Part shown: positions 6,242 through 13,759 of the stretch, piece after piece
How positions within the stretch are numbered: the stretch's first letter is position 1
Layout of the letters: every line of letters begins with the position of its first letter
Assembly: GCA_043740085.1 (NCBI GenBank)
Contig: JAYUCY010000150.1
Span: forward strand, 1-13,759
Length of the DNA: 13,759 nt
Reading direction: 5' to 3'
Origin: UBA668 sp043740085
GTDB lineage: Bacteria; Actinomycetota; Acidimicrobiia; Acidimicrobiales; Ilumatobacteraceae
Notes under the pieces: model-generated
What the model was told of the DNA's origin: nothing
What the model saw: only the letters and a program-made list of their open reading frames with translations
Databases searched by the model: none
Translations under genes and position numbers: made by a program

Positions 6242-7528
6242 TCAGTCGCCGCAGGCGACGGAGAGGGCACCGGCATCAACGCGGTTGATGGCCAGCTCCT
6301 CCGTGCCGTCGATTGCAGCACGCCAGTGGCGCGAGCGAAGCGTGAGCAGACCGAAGGACACGACGAGCAGCGTGGCGCCGACGGCGAAGGCGACGCGCAG
6401 GCTGGTGGCGTCGCCGATGGAGCCGATGAACAGCAGGCCGATGCCGTACGAAATGCCCATCGCTGCCTGCATGATCGACATCACCCGACCGCGGCTAGCC
6501 GACGGTGCATCGCGCTGGATGATGGCCGAAGAACTAATGAACATGCTGGCTGAACACGCACCAACAATCGCACTGCCGGCGATGAGCCACGCCATATTCG
6601 GCGCCAGCGCGTAGTTCCACAGTGCCAGCGACAACGCAAACACCAGTCGCGCCAGGAGGTACGAACGTCGGTGACGAGCGGCCAACATGGTGATGCCGAC
6701 ACCACCCAAGATGGCACCAATGCCCTGCGCCGACGCGACCGCGCCGGTGAGCCCGGTGCCGCCACCAAACTCGAGGCGCACGTAGATGGGAATGAGGCCC
6801 ATGAACGGCGCAATCGTCAGGTTGAACATGACCAGCAGTACCACACCGTGCCAGCAGCCCGGTGTTGCGCGCATGGTGCGCCAGCCACTGACCAGGCGCC
6901 CGCGCACGGTGGCCGTCTTGTCGGCGTCGGCGCCGTGAGGCATGAACGGACGGCGCACCAGCGACACAGCACCGGCCATCACCACGAAGCTGAGCGCGTT
7001 GAAACCAATCGTCCATGCCGGCCCAACAGCTAGCACCAACACGGAGCCCAGCAAGGGCCCGATAATGCGCCCGCTGTTCCACGAGTAGACGCCCAGTGAG
7101 ACCATCGCCATGAGTTCCTCGGGTGGTACCAGATCGGGTTGCATGGCCGCGTAGCTGGGTGCGCCCGTGGCACCGGCGGCACTGCCGAGCAAGATCAACA
7201 GCGTCAGCACGGCCGGTGCACGGACCCCCATACCGAGGACCACCGCCAGCGCGATGGTGACCATGGCCTGCACCATCAGCGCCGAGGCGAACACCCTTCG
7301 CCGGTCGTAGCGGTCGGCCAGCAAACCGCCCACCGGGGAAGCAATGCCTTGTGGCATGAACGTGGCAAGCGCGACCAGGCCCGTTTGGACCGCAGAGCCG
7401 GTGCCGGCGGCAACAAGGCTGCCAACGACGATGAGTTGCACCCAAGTACCGACATCGGAAACAACCGCCGCGCCCCACAGCAGCCGCACCTCGCGGTGGC
7501 GCAAGGGGACGAAGGGATGGTTGCTCAC
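6242..7528 (-). CDS. MFS transporter (EntS/MFS_3-like drug or siderophore exporter)
   Basis: Major facilitator superfamily protein of about 428 residues with 12 predicted transmembrane helices, placed in the inner membrane. It begins HREVRLLWGAAVVSDVGTWV, typical of the MFS_3/EntS group, and has motif A after TM2 (GGLLADRYDRRRV, residues 67-79). GAPSYAAMQPDLVPPEEL and NSGRIIGPLLG follow, the TM4-TM5 pattern of this group. Likely function is proton-driven export; the substrate is unknown. I take GTG 7528, which puts PFVPLRHREVR near the N-terminus as usual; TTG 7570 in frame would add 14 residues. Neither has a strong ribosome-binding site. The VOC gene follows after 5 bases. The C-terminal segment from about residue 327 has a degenerate copy at 4181-4334. 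Confidence 0.9.
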   Translation of the reverse strand: MSNHPFVPLRHREVRLLWGAAVVSDVGTWVQLIVVGSLVAAGTGSAVQTGLVALATFMPQGIASPVGGLLADRYDRRRVFASALMVQAMVTIALAVVLGMGVRAPAVLTLLILLGSAAGATGAPSYAAMQPDLVPPEELMAMVSLGVYSWNSGRIIGPLLGSVLVLAVGPAWTIGFNALSFVVMAGAVSLVRRPFMPHGADADKTATVRGRLVSGWRTMRATPGCWHGVVLLVMFNLTIAPFMGLIPIYVRLEFGGGTGLTGAVASAQGIGAILGGVGITMLAARHRRSYLLARLVFALSLALWNYALAPNMAWLIAGSAIVGACSASMFISSSAIIQRDAPSASRGRVMSIMQAAMGISYGIGLLFIGSIGDATSLRVAFAVGATLLVVSFGLLTLRSRHWRAAIDGTEELAINRVDAGALSVACGD

Positions 7529-7608
7529 AACAATCAAAGGTACCGCTTGCACGCGCAACAATCGACGCAATATCGGTCACATTGCTCCGGCTTTGACACA
7601 CTGAGCGC

Positions 7609-7725
7609 GTGAGCACCCAGATGAGAGGGCACCTGCCACGCGGCACGCGGATCATGCGATCCATCAGCCGCATCGTGGCCGTGGCTGTCCCCCCAGGTCA
7701 CGCAGGGGTAACCTCCGCCGCGTGA
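7609..7725 (+). CDS. Possible 38-residue leader ORF overlapping the MscS start
   Basis: GTG 7609 opens a frame (MSTQMRGHLPRGTRIMRSIS...) whose TGA at 7723-7725 overlaps the GTG start of the MscS gene in a GTGA arrangement, the classic geometry for translational coupling. A TTGACA lies at 7593-7598, but no matching -10 was found. The product is short, basic and matches no family I know. It could be a coupling leader or chance. Confidence 0.2.
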   Translation: MSTQMRGHLPRGTRIMRSISRIVAVAVPPGHAGVTSAA

Positions 7726-8723
7726 ACTGGCCGGCAGCTGTCGTAGAACTGGACCCGGGCTTGGAGTCGGCGTGCACCATTCACCCGACCTGGATTTGTG
7801 AGGGCGCCTGGAACCTGACGCACAATCACATGCTGGCTCGCGCGTCTGACTGGTTGGTCACGCGGCCGCTCGTGGCGGTCGTTATCCTGCTGGTCGCGTG
7901 GGTGCTCAACCGCTACCTACGTAGGGCCGTCTCCGCCTTCGTGGCCCGGTTGTCCACGAGCAAGCAGTTGGCGAACGGGGCAATGCAGAAGATCGGCATG
8001 GACCGACCCGAGAGCGCTTCGGACATCGGTGCCCGCGATCGATCGCGTGCATCCACGCTGGCCGCAGTCAGCCGTGCATGCGTGTCGTGGTTCGTGTGGA
8101 CTATCGCCGTCTTGATCGTGCTCGGCGTGTTCAACATCGACCTTGGCCCGCTGCTGGCCGGTGCGGGCATCGCTGGCATCGCCGTCGGTTTCGGAGCGCA
8201 GAGCCTGGTGCGCGACTGCATCGCCGGTTTCGTGATCTTGCTGGAAGACCAGTGCGGTGTCGGTGAGGAAGTCGACATTGGCGAGGCCGTTGGCACTGTC
8301 GAGACACTCACACTGCGCATGATGAGCGTGCGCGGGGTGGACGGGACCTTGTGGAACGTTCCTAACGGTGTCATCCAGCGGGTGGGCAACCGCACCCGCA
8401 GCTGGTCGCAGGGTCTCGTCGATATCACCATCTGGTACGACGGCGACATTGACAATGCACTGGCCGCCGTCCGCGAAGGGATCGCCGACGCCATCGAAGT
8501 ACCCGAGGTCGCCGAGGTGTTGCTCCAGCCGCCGGCCGTGTTGGGTGTTGAGCGAGTCGATGCCACCGGCACCGTGCTGCGCGTCACCGTGCGCACTCGT
8601 CCAGGCAAGCACTGGGCGGCCATGCGCGAGGTTCGCCTGGCCATCCGTCGGTCACTGGTGGAACACCATATTCCGCTATACCCACCGGTCGGTCCCGCCA
8701 GCCCCGCACCGCCGGCTCGCTGA
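7722..8723 (+). CDS. Small-conductance mechanosensitive channel (MscS family)
   Basis: A 333-residue MscS-type channel that opens under membrane tension to release solutes after osmotic downshock. There are helices at about 47-64 and 118-138. The pore helix follows: LLAGAGIAGIAVGFGAQSLV (about 144-163), glycine/alanine-packed as in MscS TM3. The cytoplasmic beta domain begins LEDQCGVGEEVDIG, then GTVETLTLRMMSVRGVDGTL and WNVPNG (211-216). The C-terminus holds the alpha/beta MscS domain and a short Pro/Ala tail. The N-terminal segment has two cysteines (18 and 26) on the predicted outer side. The GTG start overlaps the stop of a possible leader ORF. It is divergent from the MFS gene and convergent with the Nudix gene. 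The sequence gives no hint of the gating partner. Confidence 0.93.
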   Translation: MNWPAAVVELDPGLESACTIHPTWICEGAWNLTHNHMLARASDWLVTRPLVAVVILLVAWVLNRYLRRAVSAFVARLSTSKQLANGAMQKIGMDRPESASDIGARDRSRASTLAAVSRACVSWFVWTIAVLIVLGVFNIDLGPLLAGAGIAGIAVGFGAQSLVRDCIAGFVILLEDQCGVGEEVDIGEAVGTVETLTLRMMSVRGVDGTLWNVPNGVIQRVGNRTRSWSQGLVDITIWYDGDIDNALAAVREGIADAIEVPEVAEVLLQPPAVLGVERVDATGTVLRVTVRTRPGKHWAAMREVRLAIRRSLVEHHIPLYPPVGPASPAPPAR

Positions 8724-8733
8724 CAGGGGCGAC

Positions 8734-8760
8734 CCGGTGCCACCACTGGTGCGTCACCGG
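8734..8760. terminator. Nested hairpin between the convergent MscS and Nudix genes
   Basis: CCGGTG (8734-8739) pairs with CACCGG (8755-8760), and an inner CACC/GGTG stem (8741-8744 with 8748-8751) closes on a 3-nt loop. It sits in the 66-base gap between two stops, where a shared terminator is expected. There is no T-run on either side, so intrinsic termination is uncertain. Confidence 0.4.
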
Positions 8761-8789
8761 CGGTGGACGGCGGCATGGCCGGCCTGCGA

Positions 8790-9290
8790 CTACGCCCGCG
8801 CTGAACCGTTCTCGCCGGCCGACTCGATGATTGCCCGCAGGTGCGGCCAGGCGGCACCGAAGCCGGCGTGCAATGGCAGCAGCTCTACCTCGTCGAGCGC
8901 AACCCATACGACCGCATCGGTCTCGAAGTTGGCCGAGATGCCAAAGCGCTCGCTCACCTCTAACACCACCGTCGTGTACTTCCAGTCGGTGGCCGGGGCG
9001 AACACGTACTCACCGAGTTGGTGGTGGTCGGCCGGGATCGCGCCAACCTCTTCGCTGGCCTCGCGCACCGCGGCCTCGTAGGTGCTCTCACCCTCATCCA
9101 TCGCACCGCCAGCACAACTCCAGGTGCCACCCTCGTGGGCCCATGCCGAACGCATCTGCAGCATCACCGACGGTTGCGCGCCGATCGCACGAACGACGAA
9201 GACAACACCGGCGGCGCCGAAGACGCCCCACCGCGTGGCCCCGTCGGAGCAGCGCATGAAGCCATCACCTGAACGACGATTGCCAGACAT
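8790..9290 (-). CDS. Nudix hydrolase
   Basis: A 166-residue Nudix pyrophosphohydrolase that would cleave a nucleoside diphosphate linked to another moiety. The complete Nudix box lies at residues 62-84: GAMDEGE, seven residues, then REASEEVGA, matching Gx5Ex7REUxEExGU with all catalytic glutamates. The preceding strand VMLQMRSAWAHEGGTWSCAG is the usual lead-in. I chose ATG 9290 (MSGNRRSGDG...) over upstream in-frame codons because the degenerate copy near the tRNA begins with a matching ATG-TCT-GG at 4522 and diverges beyond it. The substrate cannot be predicted. The gene is convergent with MscS and 144 bases downstream of the amidohydrolase on the same strand. Confidence 0.93.
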   Translation of the reverse strand: MSGNRRSGDGFMRCSDGATRWGVFGAAGVVFVVRAIGAQPSVMLQMRSAWAHEGGTWSCAGGAMDEGESTYEAAVREASEEVGAIPADHHQLGEYVFAPATDWKYTTVVLEVSERFGISANFETDAVVWVALDEVELLPLHAGFGAAWPHLRAIIESAGENGSARA

Positions 9291-9434
9291 TGCGAGCGAC
9301 GCTACAGAGTTGGGCGATGGACGCTCGTGGTCGGCGGATCTATCTTCGGCGCCGTGCCCGACCGCCCAGATTCTCTCGCTCTCGCGCAACTGCTGGGCGC
9401 AATCAGCGACCACTGGAGGGTCCGTGCGGCTCGG

Positions 9435-10652
9435 TCAGCCGACCGGTTGCAGGTGACGGGCGGCGGCGCCCATCAGCTGTAGGAAGTTGTCGCAGTAGAA
9501 CGCCTGACGCACCGCTTCGCTGGCATCACCCAGGCTGCGCTCAAAGCGTTCGATCGGGCGACGGCCGCCCTCAACGTGGGGGTAGTCGCTGTTGAACAAC
9601 ACGGTCTCGGGGCCGGCCTGCTCGATGATCCAGCCCACGTCCTCGGTGGGGTAGGGGGCGAACTTCATCGAGCGGCGCACGTACTCGCTGGGCCGCATTT
9701 GCAGTGACCGTACGCGCTCCTCGTGCTTCCCGAAGGCCTCGAAGGCGCTCTCCATCTGCCGCATCCAACTGGGCACCCAGATGGCGCCCTGCTCGATGAC
9801 GCCGATGCGTAGACCGGGAAAGCGATCGAACACGCCATCGAAGACCATCGTCGCCAAGGTCTGCATTGGAGGAACCGGAATGGCCATGTAGTCGACCGAG
9901 CGGAAGTTCTCTGCGCCGCCGTGGAAGTCGGGAGGAATGGGGAGCCCGTTGTTGAAGTAGTCGCGGTCGATGAGGTCGCCGGTGCCGCCGACGTGGAACA
10001 CCACCGGAATGTCGGCCTCCTGTGCGATTGCCCACACTCGGTCAAGCGATCGATGCGAGGGAGAGTGGCCGGCAGGGCATCCGCTGGCAATCAACAACGC
10101 CGCTGCGCCCATCGCCACCGACTCATCGGCCATGGCGGCCGCCATCTCGAAGTCGGCCAGCGGCACGTAACAGGTGGGCAGCAGCCGACGATCCACCGAA
10201 CAGAACTCGATCATGCCGCGGTTGTGAGCGCGGGCCGCGCCGTAGGCCAGGGTCATGTCGCCGATGTGTTCCCAGTGGAACAGGCGCCCGTTGTGGAACG
10301 TGTTGAACAGCAGCTGGCTCTCGAAGCCCAAGAGATCCAGTGCCCGCGAACGGTCCTCAGGCAAGAACGAACCGGTGGCCGCGAAGTTCTTGCGCAGCAT
10401 GATTTCCTCGGCCTCAACAGCCCGGTACTCGTCGCTGCCGTGGCGCGCCGTCAGCTTCTGAAACGTCGCGTCGAGATCCGCCAGCTGCTCCTCCACGGGG
10501 CCGGTCTGGCGCAGCTCGCTGCCACCGCTGAGGTCCAGTGTGGGCAGCCGATCGCGGATATCGGGGTCGGCATGATCACGCAGCCAGGTGGGCGGCTCCA
10601 TGATGTGCGCATCAGCGTCGTACACCAAACGATCGAGTTGGTTGTAAGACAT
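9435..10652 (-). CDS. Metal-dependent amidohydrolase (amidohydrolase 2 / ACMSD-like)
   Basis: A 405-residue TIM-barrel hydrolase or decarboxylase of the amidohydrolase-2 family (PF04909), often annotated as predicted TIM-barrel metal-dependent hydrolase. Metal-site residues are visible: DADAH (Asp14 and His16) in strand 1, His220 in PVVFHVGGTG, and Asp356 in LFNSDYPHVEGG. Glu287 lies in the VIEQGAIWVPSWM segment typical of actinobacterial members. Relatives decarboxylate or hydrolyse aromatic and cyclic carboxylates; the substrate here is unknown. ATG 10652 is preceded by GGGAGG with about 6-nt spacing, so the start is firm. It is divergent from the coiled-coil gene across 81 bases. Confidence 0.92.
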   Translation of the reverse strand: MSYNQLDRLVYDADAHIMEPPTWLRDHADPDIRDRLPTLDLSGGSELRQTGPVEEQLADLDATFQKLTARHGSDEYRAVEAEEIMLRKNFAATGSFLPEDRSRALDLLGFESQLLFNTFHNGRLFHWEHIGDMTLAYGAARAHNRGMIEFCSVDRRLLPTCYVPLADFEMAAAMADESVAMGAAALLIASGCPAGHSPSHRSLDRVWAIAQEADIPVVFHVGGTGDLIDRDYFNNGLPIPPDFHGGAENFRSVDYMAIPVPPMQTLATMVFDGVFDRFPGLRIGVIEQGAIWVPSWMRQMESAFEAFGKHEERVRSLQMRPSEYVRRSMKFAPYPTEDVGWIIEQAGPETVLFNSDYPHVEGGRRPIERFERSLGDASEAVRQAFYCDNFLQLMGAAARHLQPVG

Positions 10653-10733
10653 GGCAACCTCCCAAGAGCCCGACCGCGGTACGGTAGCGAGCAGCGATGC
10701 TCAATCGTAAACCCCTCGCGTGTGGAGAAGCTC

Positions 10734-12044
10734 ATGGGACTGTTCAGTAAAAAACCGAAGTCCTCTGCACCCCAAACCGCTGCTGCGCCAGCACACCTGC
10801 CATCCCCTGCCGCCAAGTCGCTAAAGCCGTCGCCGGCCACGAGCGCAGCCAAGCCAGCAAAGGGCAAGAAGTACTCCGTCGACCCGGCCGACTTCCTTGC
10901 ATTGCGCAGCGAAATGATGGATCTGCGAGCGCGGCTAGACGCCAGCGAGCAGGCTAAGGCATTGGTCGAAACGCGGCTCGCGGCGCTCGACGCCACCACT
11001 ACCGCCATGTCCACCGAGCGCCCCGGCAGCGACGACCTGCGCACGCAAATGGCCGACCTACGAGCCCAACTCGACGTCGTTGCCGAGACCGCCGCAACTG
11101 CACACGCCCACGCCACGAATGACCCCACCCAATCGACACCGCCAACCGCGACTGAAAGCCCCGACCCGGCGCTGGTCGCGAGAATTGACGCACTGGCGGC
11201 CCATCTCGAGACCGTCAGTTCGGTGAGCCCTCCGGACCCCACAATTGCAACTCGCCTCGATGCGCTCGCCGCCAAGGTGGAGGCTGGTCCGGCACCGGAC
11301 CCCGGTCTATTAGCCCGGCTCGACCAGCTCAGCGAGCGCATCGACGGTGCACCAGATGCTGCCCGAGTCGTCGAACTGGAGGCACGCGTCGGTGAGCTGG
11401 CAGCGAAGGCCGACCAGCCGGCCGAGGTCGTCGTTGCCGCTGCGCCAGCCGGCCCCGACGACGACATCGTCGCTCGCATCGATGCGCTCAGTGAGCGAGT
11501 CGCACTCATCGACTCCTTCGGCAGCCAGCTCGCTCAGCTCAACGCCCGCGTCAGCGCCCAGGCTGAGTTCGGAGCACAGCTGGGCAGTCTGCGCGACCGC
11601 ATCAGCGAGCTGAGCAACGAAACCGAAGACCGCCGCGCCGCCGCCTTCGCCGCCACCGGCGACGCCGAGCTACGCGACCGGGTCAATGCCATCGCCGACC
11701 GTGTCGGCGCCAACGAAGGCATCGCCGCCCAGATCGCACTGCTGGCCGAGCGCGTGGCCACCAACGACACGTCCACGCGCCAGGCAACCGAACAGGTCGC
11801 GGCCATTGAGCAACGGCTCAACTCGGTCAGCACTGAGCTGGCCAACCAAGTCAGCGAACTCGGACGCGACATTGACGGTCTGGCTGCACTGAGCAACGAA
11901 TTCGCCGGTGGCACCGTCAGCGAGGAAGTGATCGACAGCTTGAAGACTTCACAGGTCAAGCTGGCGGCCGAGCAGGCACGCTATGAGATTGCCTTTCGTC
12001 AAGACCTCGCCACACTGGCCGAACAGGTTCGCCGCAAGCCGTAA
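10734..12044 (+). CDS. Long coiled-coil repeat protein, function unknown
   Basis: A 436-residue, alanine-rich protein with no recognised enzyme domain. It begins with a short basic amphipathic stretch (MGLFSKKPK), then an Ala/Pro/Lys linker to about residue 46, a first coiled coil (DFLALRSEMMDLRARLDASE), a Pro/Thr-rich spacer, and repeated helical units. Four units share [LI]x[AT]R[IL]D[AQ]L[AS]: LVARIDAL, IATRLDAL, LLARLDQL and IVARIDAL. More diverged versions follow (LRDRVNAIADRV, IAAQIALLAERV). No signal peptide or membrane helix is seen, so a cytoplasmic or peripheral-membrane scaffold is likely. ATG 10734 has GGAGA 5 nt upstream. The same frame is open back to 9921, but that part is antisense to the amidohydrolase and is rejected. 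It is convergent with the UPF0182 gene. Confidence 0.85.
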   Translation: MGLFSKKPKSSAPQTAAAPAHLPSPAAKSLKPSPATSAAKPAKGKKYSVDPADFLALRSEMMDLRARLDASEQAKALVETRLAALDATTTAMSTERPGSDDLRTQMADLRAQLDVVAETAATAHAHATNDPTQSTPPTATESPDPALVARIDALAAHLETVSSVSPPDPTIATRLDALAAKVEAGPAPDPGLLARLDQLSERIDGAPDAARVVELEARVGELAAKADQPAEVVVAAAPAGPDDDIVARIDALSERVALIDSFGSQLAQLNARVSAQAEFGAQLGSLRDRISELSNETEDRRAAAFAATGDAELRDRVNAIADRVGANEGIAAQIALLAERVATNDTSTRQATEQVAAIEQRLNSVSTELANQVSELGRDIDGLAALSNEFAGGTVSEEVIDSLKTSQVKLAAEQARYEIAFRQDLATLAEQVRRKP

Positions 12045-12089
12045 GCAGTCGGCAGTCAGGGGCCAGCCGTGGGTCGGAGGGCCGTCGGG

Positions 12090-13759
12090 CTACGCGTTCA
12101 GCAATGCCAGCGCCTCAGCGACCAGCGCCCGAGCAGCCTTGACCTTCACGTCGTACGTTGCCAGGTCCTTGTTTTCCAACGCCGCGTCGGCATCATCGAA
12201 CAACTGCTGGGCCTGCGTCAGCAACTCCTGCGCGGTCGCGCCCGCGGTGCCAGGGTCGGCACCAGGCTCGGTGCCAGGGTCAACGGGTGTGGCGCCCAGC
12301 ACATCGCCGATGTCGCCCTTGAACCCGGGAAACAGCTGGCGGACAGCATCGGTGAACGACTCGCCCATCGCCACCTTGCCCTTGTAGTTGACGATCATCT
12401 TGTTGGTCAGCGGCTGTCCGGAGCCCTTCGACTCCACATACAGCGGCCGGAACCACAACACACCATCCGCCACCGGCATCATCTGCAAATCACCCAACTC
12501 CACCGTCGAGCCCTGCTGGTTGTTGGCGGTGACATACGCCGACACATCCGGGAACGACACCATCGAGGCGCCAACATTGAACGGGCCGTCTATCTGAACG
12601 CCGTCGGGCAATGTGTACGCAACCATCTGTCCGTAGCTGGCGGGGTCGCTGCTGGCCGTCATGTACGCCACCAGATTCTTGTACTGGTCGTTGGGGCTGA
12701 ACGGCTGGAACGGGCGATACAGCTGGAAGGTGGCAGCGTCGTCGCCGTTGGCATGGAACATCGTGTAATACGGCTCGAAGCGAGGCGAATTGCTGTCCGA
12801 TGCGAACTGATCGCTGCTGACCGTCTCGGTTGCCACCGTGTCTGTGGTGACGACGGCACCGGTTGCGTCGAGCAGATTCTTGGTCTGCTCCGGCGCGGCC
12901 AGCGCCACCGACCAGGCACCGTTGCGTTCGAAGAATTCGCTTGCCGGCAACCGATACTTCGAATACGCAGCTGTCTGAATGCGAAATAGTTCCTCGGGGT
13001 AGCGCAGGTGACTCTGCAGCCCGGAGGGCATGTCCGACAACGGCAACACGAGATCTGGGAACGCCGACTCCCACACCTTCAAGATGGGGTCCGTCGAGTC
13101 CATCTCGTACAGCTTTACCGAGCCGTCGTAGGCATCGACCACAGCCTTCACACTGTTTCGCACGTAATTCAACGGCTGGTTCAACCCGCTGCCGGCGCCC
13201 AGCTGCTTGAGGTCGGCGCCCTCGCCGTACGGGTAACGATTGCTGGTGGTATAGCCATCGATCACCCAGACGATGCGCCCGTCAAGTGCCACCGGGTACG
13301 GGTCGCCATCCAGCGAGAGGAACGGCGCGATAGTCGCGACGCGTTCGCTGACATTGCGCACCGAGATCAGACGCGAGTCGTCGGTGATGGAGCTAGTACC
13401 AATCAGGTTGTAGTCCCACTCGTCGAGAGCGAACGCCAGCTTGCGCAGGGTGGAGTTCAACAGCACGCCACCCGACCCTTCGTAGGCGGTGACCTCCTGA
13501 CCGTCACACGGCTGCTCGGTGACAGACGTGTTGAGGATCGCGTAGCCCGACGATGAGCTGTCGAAGTAGAGCTCGGGTCGGTCGACCAGCACAATCGAGT
13601 CGTCGTAGGCAGGCTTACGGTTCGCCGTAATCTGGCCGGCGGGCGAGACAACAAGCCCACACCCGTGGGTGTTGATCAGGTGGGTTCCCTGCCATGACTT
13701 GTTACCAACGTTGGTGAGGTCCAGCTCGCGGGCCCCGACGATGACTTGGCGGGTGACGC
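12090..13759 (-). CDS. UPF0182-family membrane protein, C-terminal part (5' end outside window)
   Basis: The frame is open to the right edge, with 556 codons plus the stop visible. UPF0182 proteins (PF03699) are about 900-1000 residues, with roughly seven N-terminal membrane helices and a large extracytoplasmic domain; only the latter is present here. Recognisable segments in order are NTHGCGLVVSPAGQIT, RPELYFD, PFLSLDGDPYPVALDGRIVW then VIDGYTTSNRYPYGE, NYVRNSVKAVVDAYDGSVKL, HLRYPEELFRIQ and FEPYYTMF. A Pro/Gly/Asp spacer (VDPGTEPGADPGTAG) and a C-terminal helix with QLFDDADAALENKDLATYD end the protein, as is usual in actinobacterial members. The GTG at 13592 is internal, because upstream codons are also typical of the family. 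The function is unknown. The gene is convergent with the coiled-coil gene, 45 bases away. Confidence 0.93.
   Translation of the reverse strand, partial: VTRQVIVGARELDLTNVGNKSWQGTHLINTHGCGLVVSPAGQITANRKPAYDDSIVLVDRPELYFDSSSSGYAILNTSVTEQPCDGQEVTAYEGSGGVLLNSTLRKLAFALDEWDYNLIGTSSITDDSRLISVRNVSERVATIAPFLSLDGDPYPVALDGRIVWVIDGYTTSNRYPYGEGADLKQLGAGSGLNQPLNYVRNSVKAVVDAYDGSVKLYEMDSTDPILKVWESAFPDLVLPLSDMPSGLQSHLRYPEELFRIQTAAYSKYRLPASEFFERNGAWSVALAAPEQTKNLLDATGAVVTTDTVATETVSSDQFASDSNSPRFEPYYTMFHANGDDAATFQLYRPFQPFSPNDQYKNLVAYMTASSDPASYGQMVAYTLPDGVQIDGPFNVGASMVSFPDVSAYVTANNQQGSTVELGDLQMMPVADGVLWFRPLYVESKGSGQPLTNKMIVNYKGKVAMGESFTDAVRQLFPGFKGDIGDVLGATPVDPGTEPGADPGTAGATAQELLTQAQQLFDDADAALENKDLATYDVKVKAARALVAEALALLNA

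Noticed and set aside
5784..6614. Plus-strand 276-codon frame
   Set aside because: Antisense shadow of the VOC and MFS genes, both of which have clear family motifs on the minus strand.
6534..7673. Minus-strand 379-codon frame overlapping the MFS gene
   Set aside because: His/Arg/Cys-rich out-of-frame reading; the MFS frame has membrane helices and motif A.
7913..8857. Minus-strand 314-codon frame across the MscS gene
   Set aside because: Antisense shadow with Ser/Pro/Thr-rich composition and no family signal.
9354..9482. Plus-strand 42-codon frame starting GTG (MPDRPDSLALAQLL...)
   Set aside because: The translation looks protein-like, but it overlaps the amidohydrolase 3' end antisense, has no clear ribosome-binding site and matches no known family. 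It is possibly a gene stub, not supportable as a gene.
9921..10733. N-terminal extension of the coiled-coil frame back to 9921
   Set aside because: Antisense to the well-supported amidohydrolase; ATG 10734 has a Shine-Dalgarno and gives a typical N-terminus.

Overview
The window looks like a chromosomal stretch from a high-G+C actinobacterium. Supporting signs are G+C-rich codon use, a deazaflavin (F420)-type DDN-family oxidoreductase, a UPF0182 membrane protein, and an actinobacterial-looking promoter (TTGTCA, 17 nt, TAGGCT) in front of an initiator tRNA. I lean towards the Acidimicrobiia, but that placement is inference.

Region 1 (1-4051) looks like the end of an integrated element. It holds a tyrosine recombinase cut by the left edge, a convergent AIPR-family (abortive-infection) protein with a nuclease-like N-terminus, and a divergent zinc-ribbon/DUF4145 protein. 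A 342-base gene-free stretch with inverted and direct repeats and a strong hairpin follows. It stops next to an intact initiator tRNA-Met gene (4052-4128, minus strand), the kind of site tyrosine recombinases use. Part of the AIPR gene is visibly poorer in G+C than the chromosomal side.

Region 2 (4129-5831) is a gene graveyard around one apparently intact DDN-family gene. Next to the tRNA is a 342-base relic in which the start of a Nudix gene, with stop codons and a frameshift, is joined to the tail of an MFS transporter gene. Intact homologues of both lie at 8790-9290 and 6242-7528 in the same order and orientation. The relic is therefore best read as a decayed second copy of the Nudix-MscS-MFS block that lost its middle. 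Further right, the start of an L-fuconate dehydratase gene is joined to the end of an aldo/keto reductase gene, and a C-terminal piece of a probable sugar-ABC solute-binding protein faces away from them. Together these look like the ruins of a divergent fucose-type sugar catabolism locus.

Region 3 (5832-13759) is ordinary housekeeping or accessory chromosome. An MFS exporter and a VOC-family protein form a two-gene minus-strand operon. A MscS channel is divergent from them. A Nudix hydrolase and a metal-dependent amidohydrolase lie on the minus strand. A long coiled-coil repeat protein is divergent from the amidohydrolase. The C-terminal part of a UPF0182 membrane protein runs off the right edge.

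The points most worth following up are the AIPR/DUF4145 pair in an integrase-bearing segment beside tRNA-fMet, and the two collinear, internally deleted relics.
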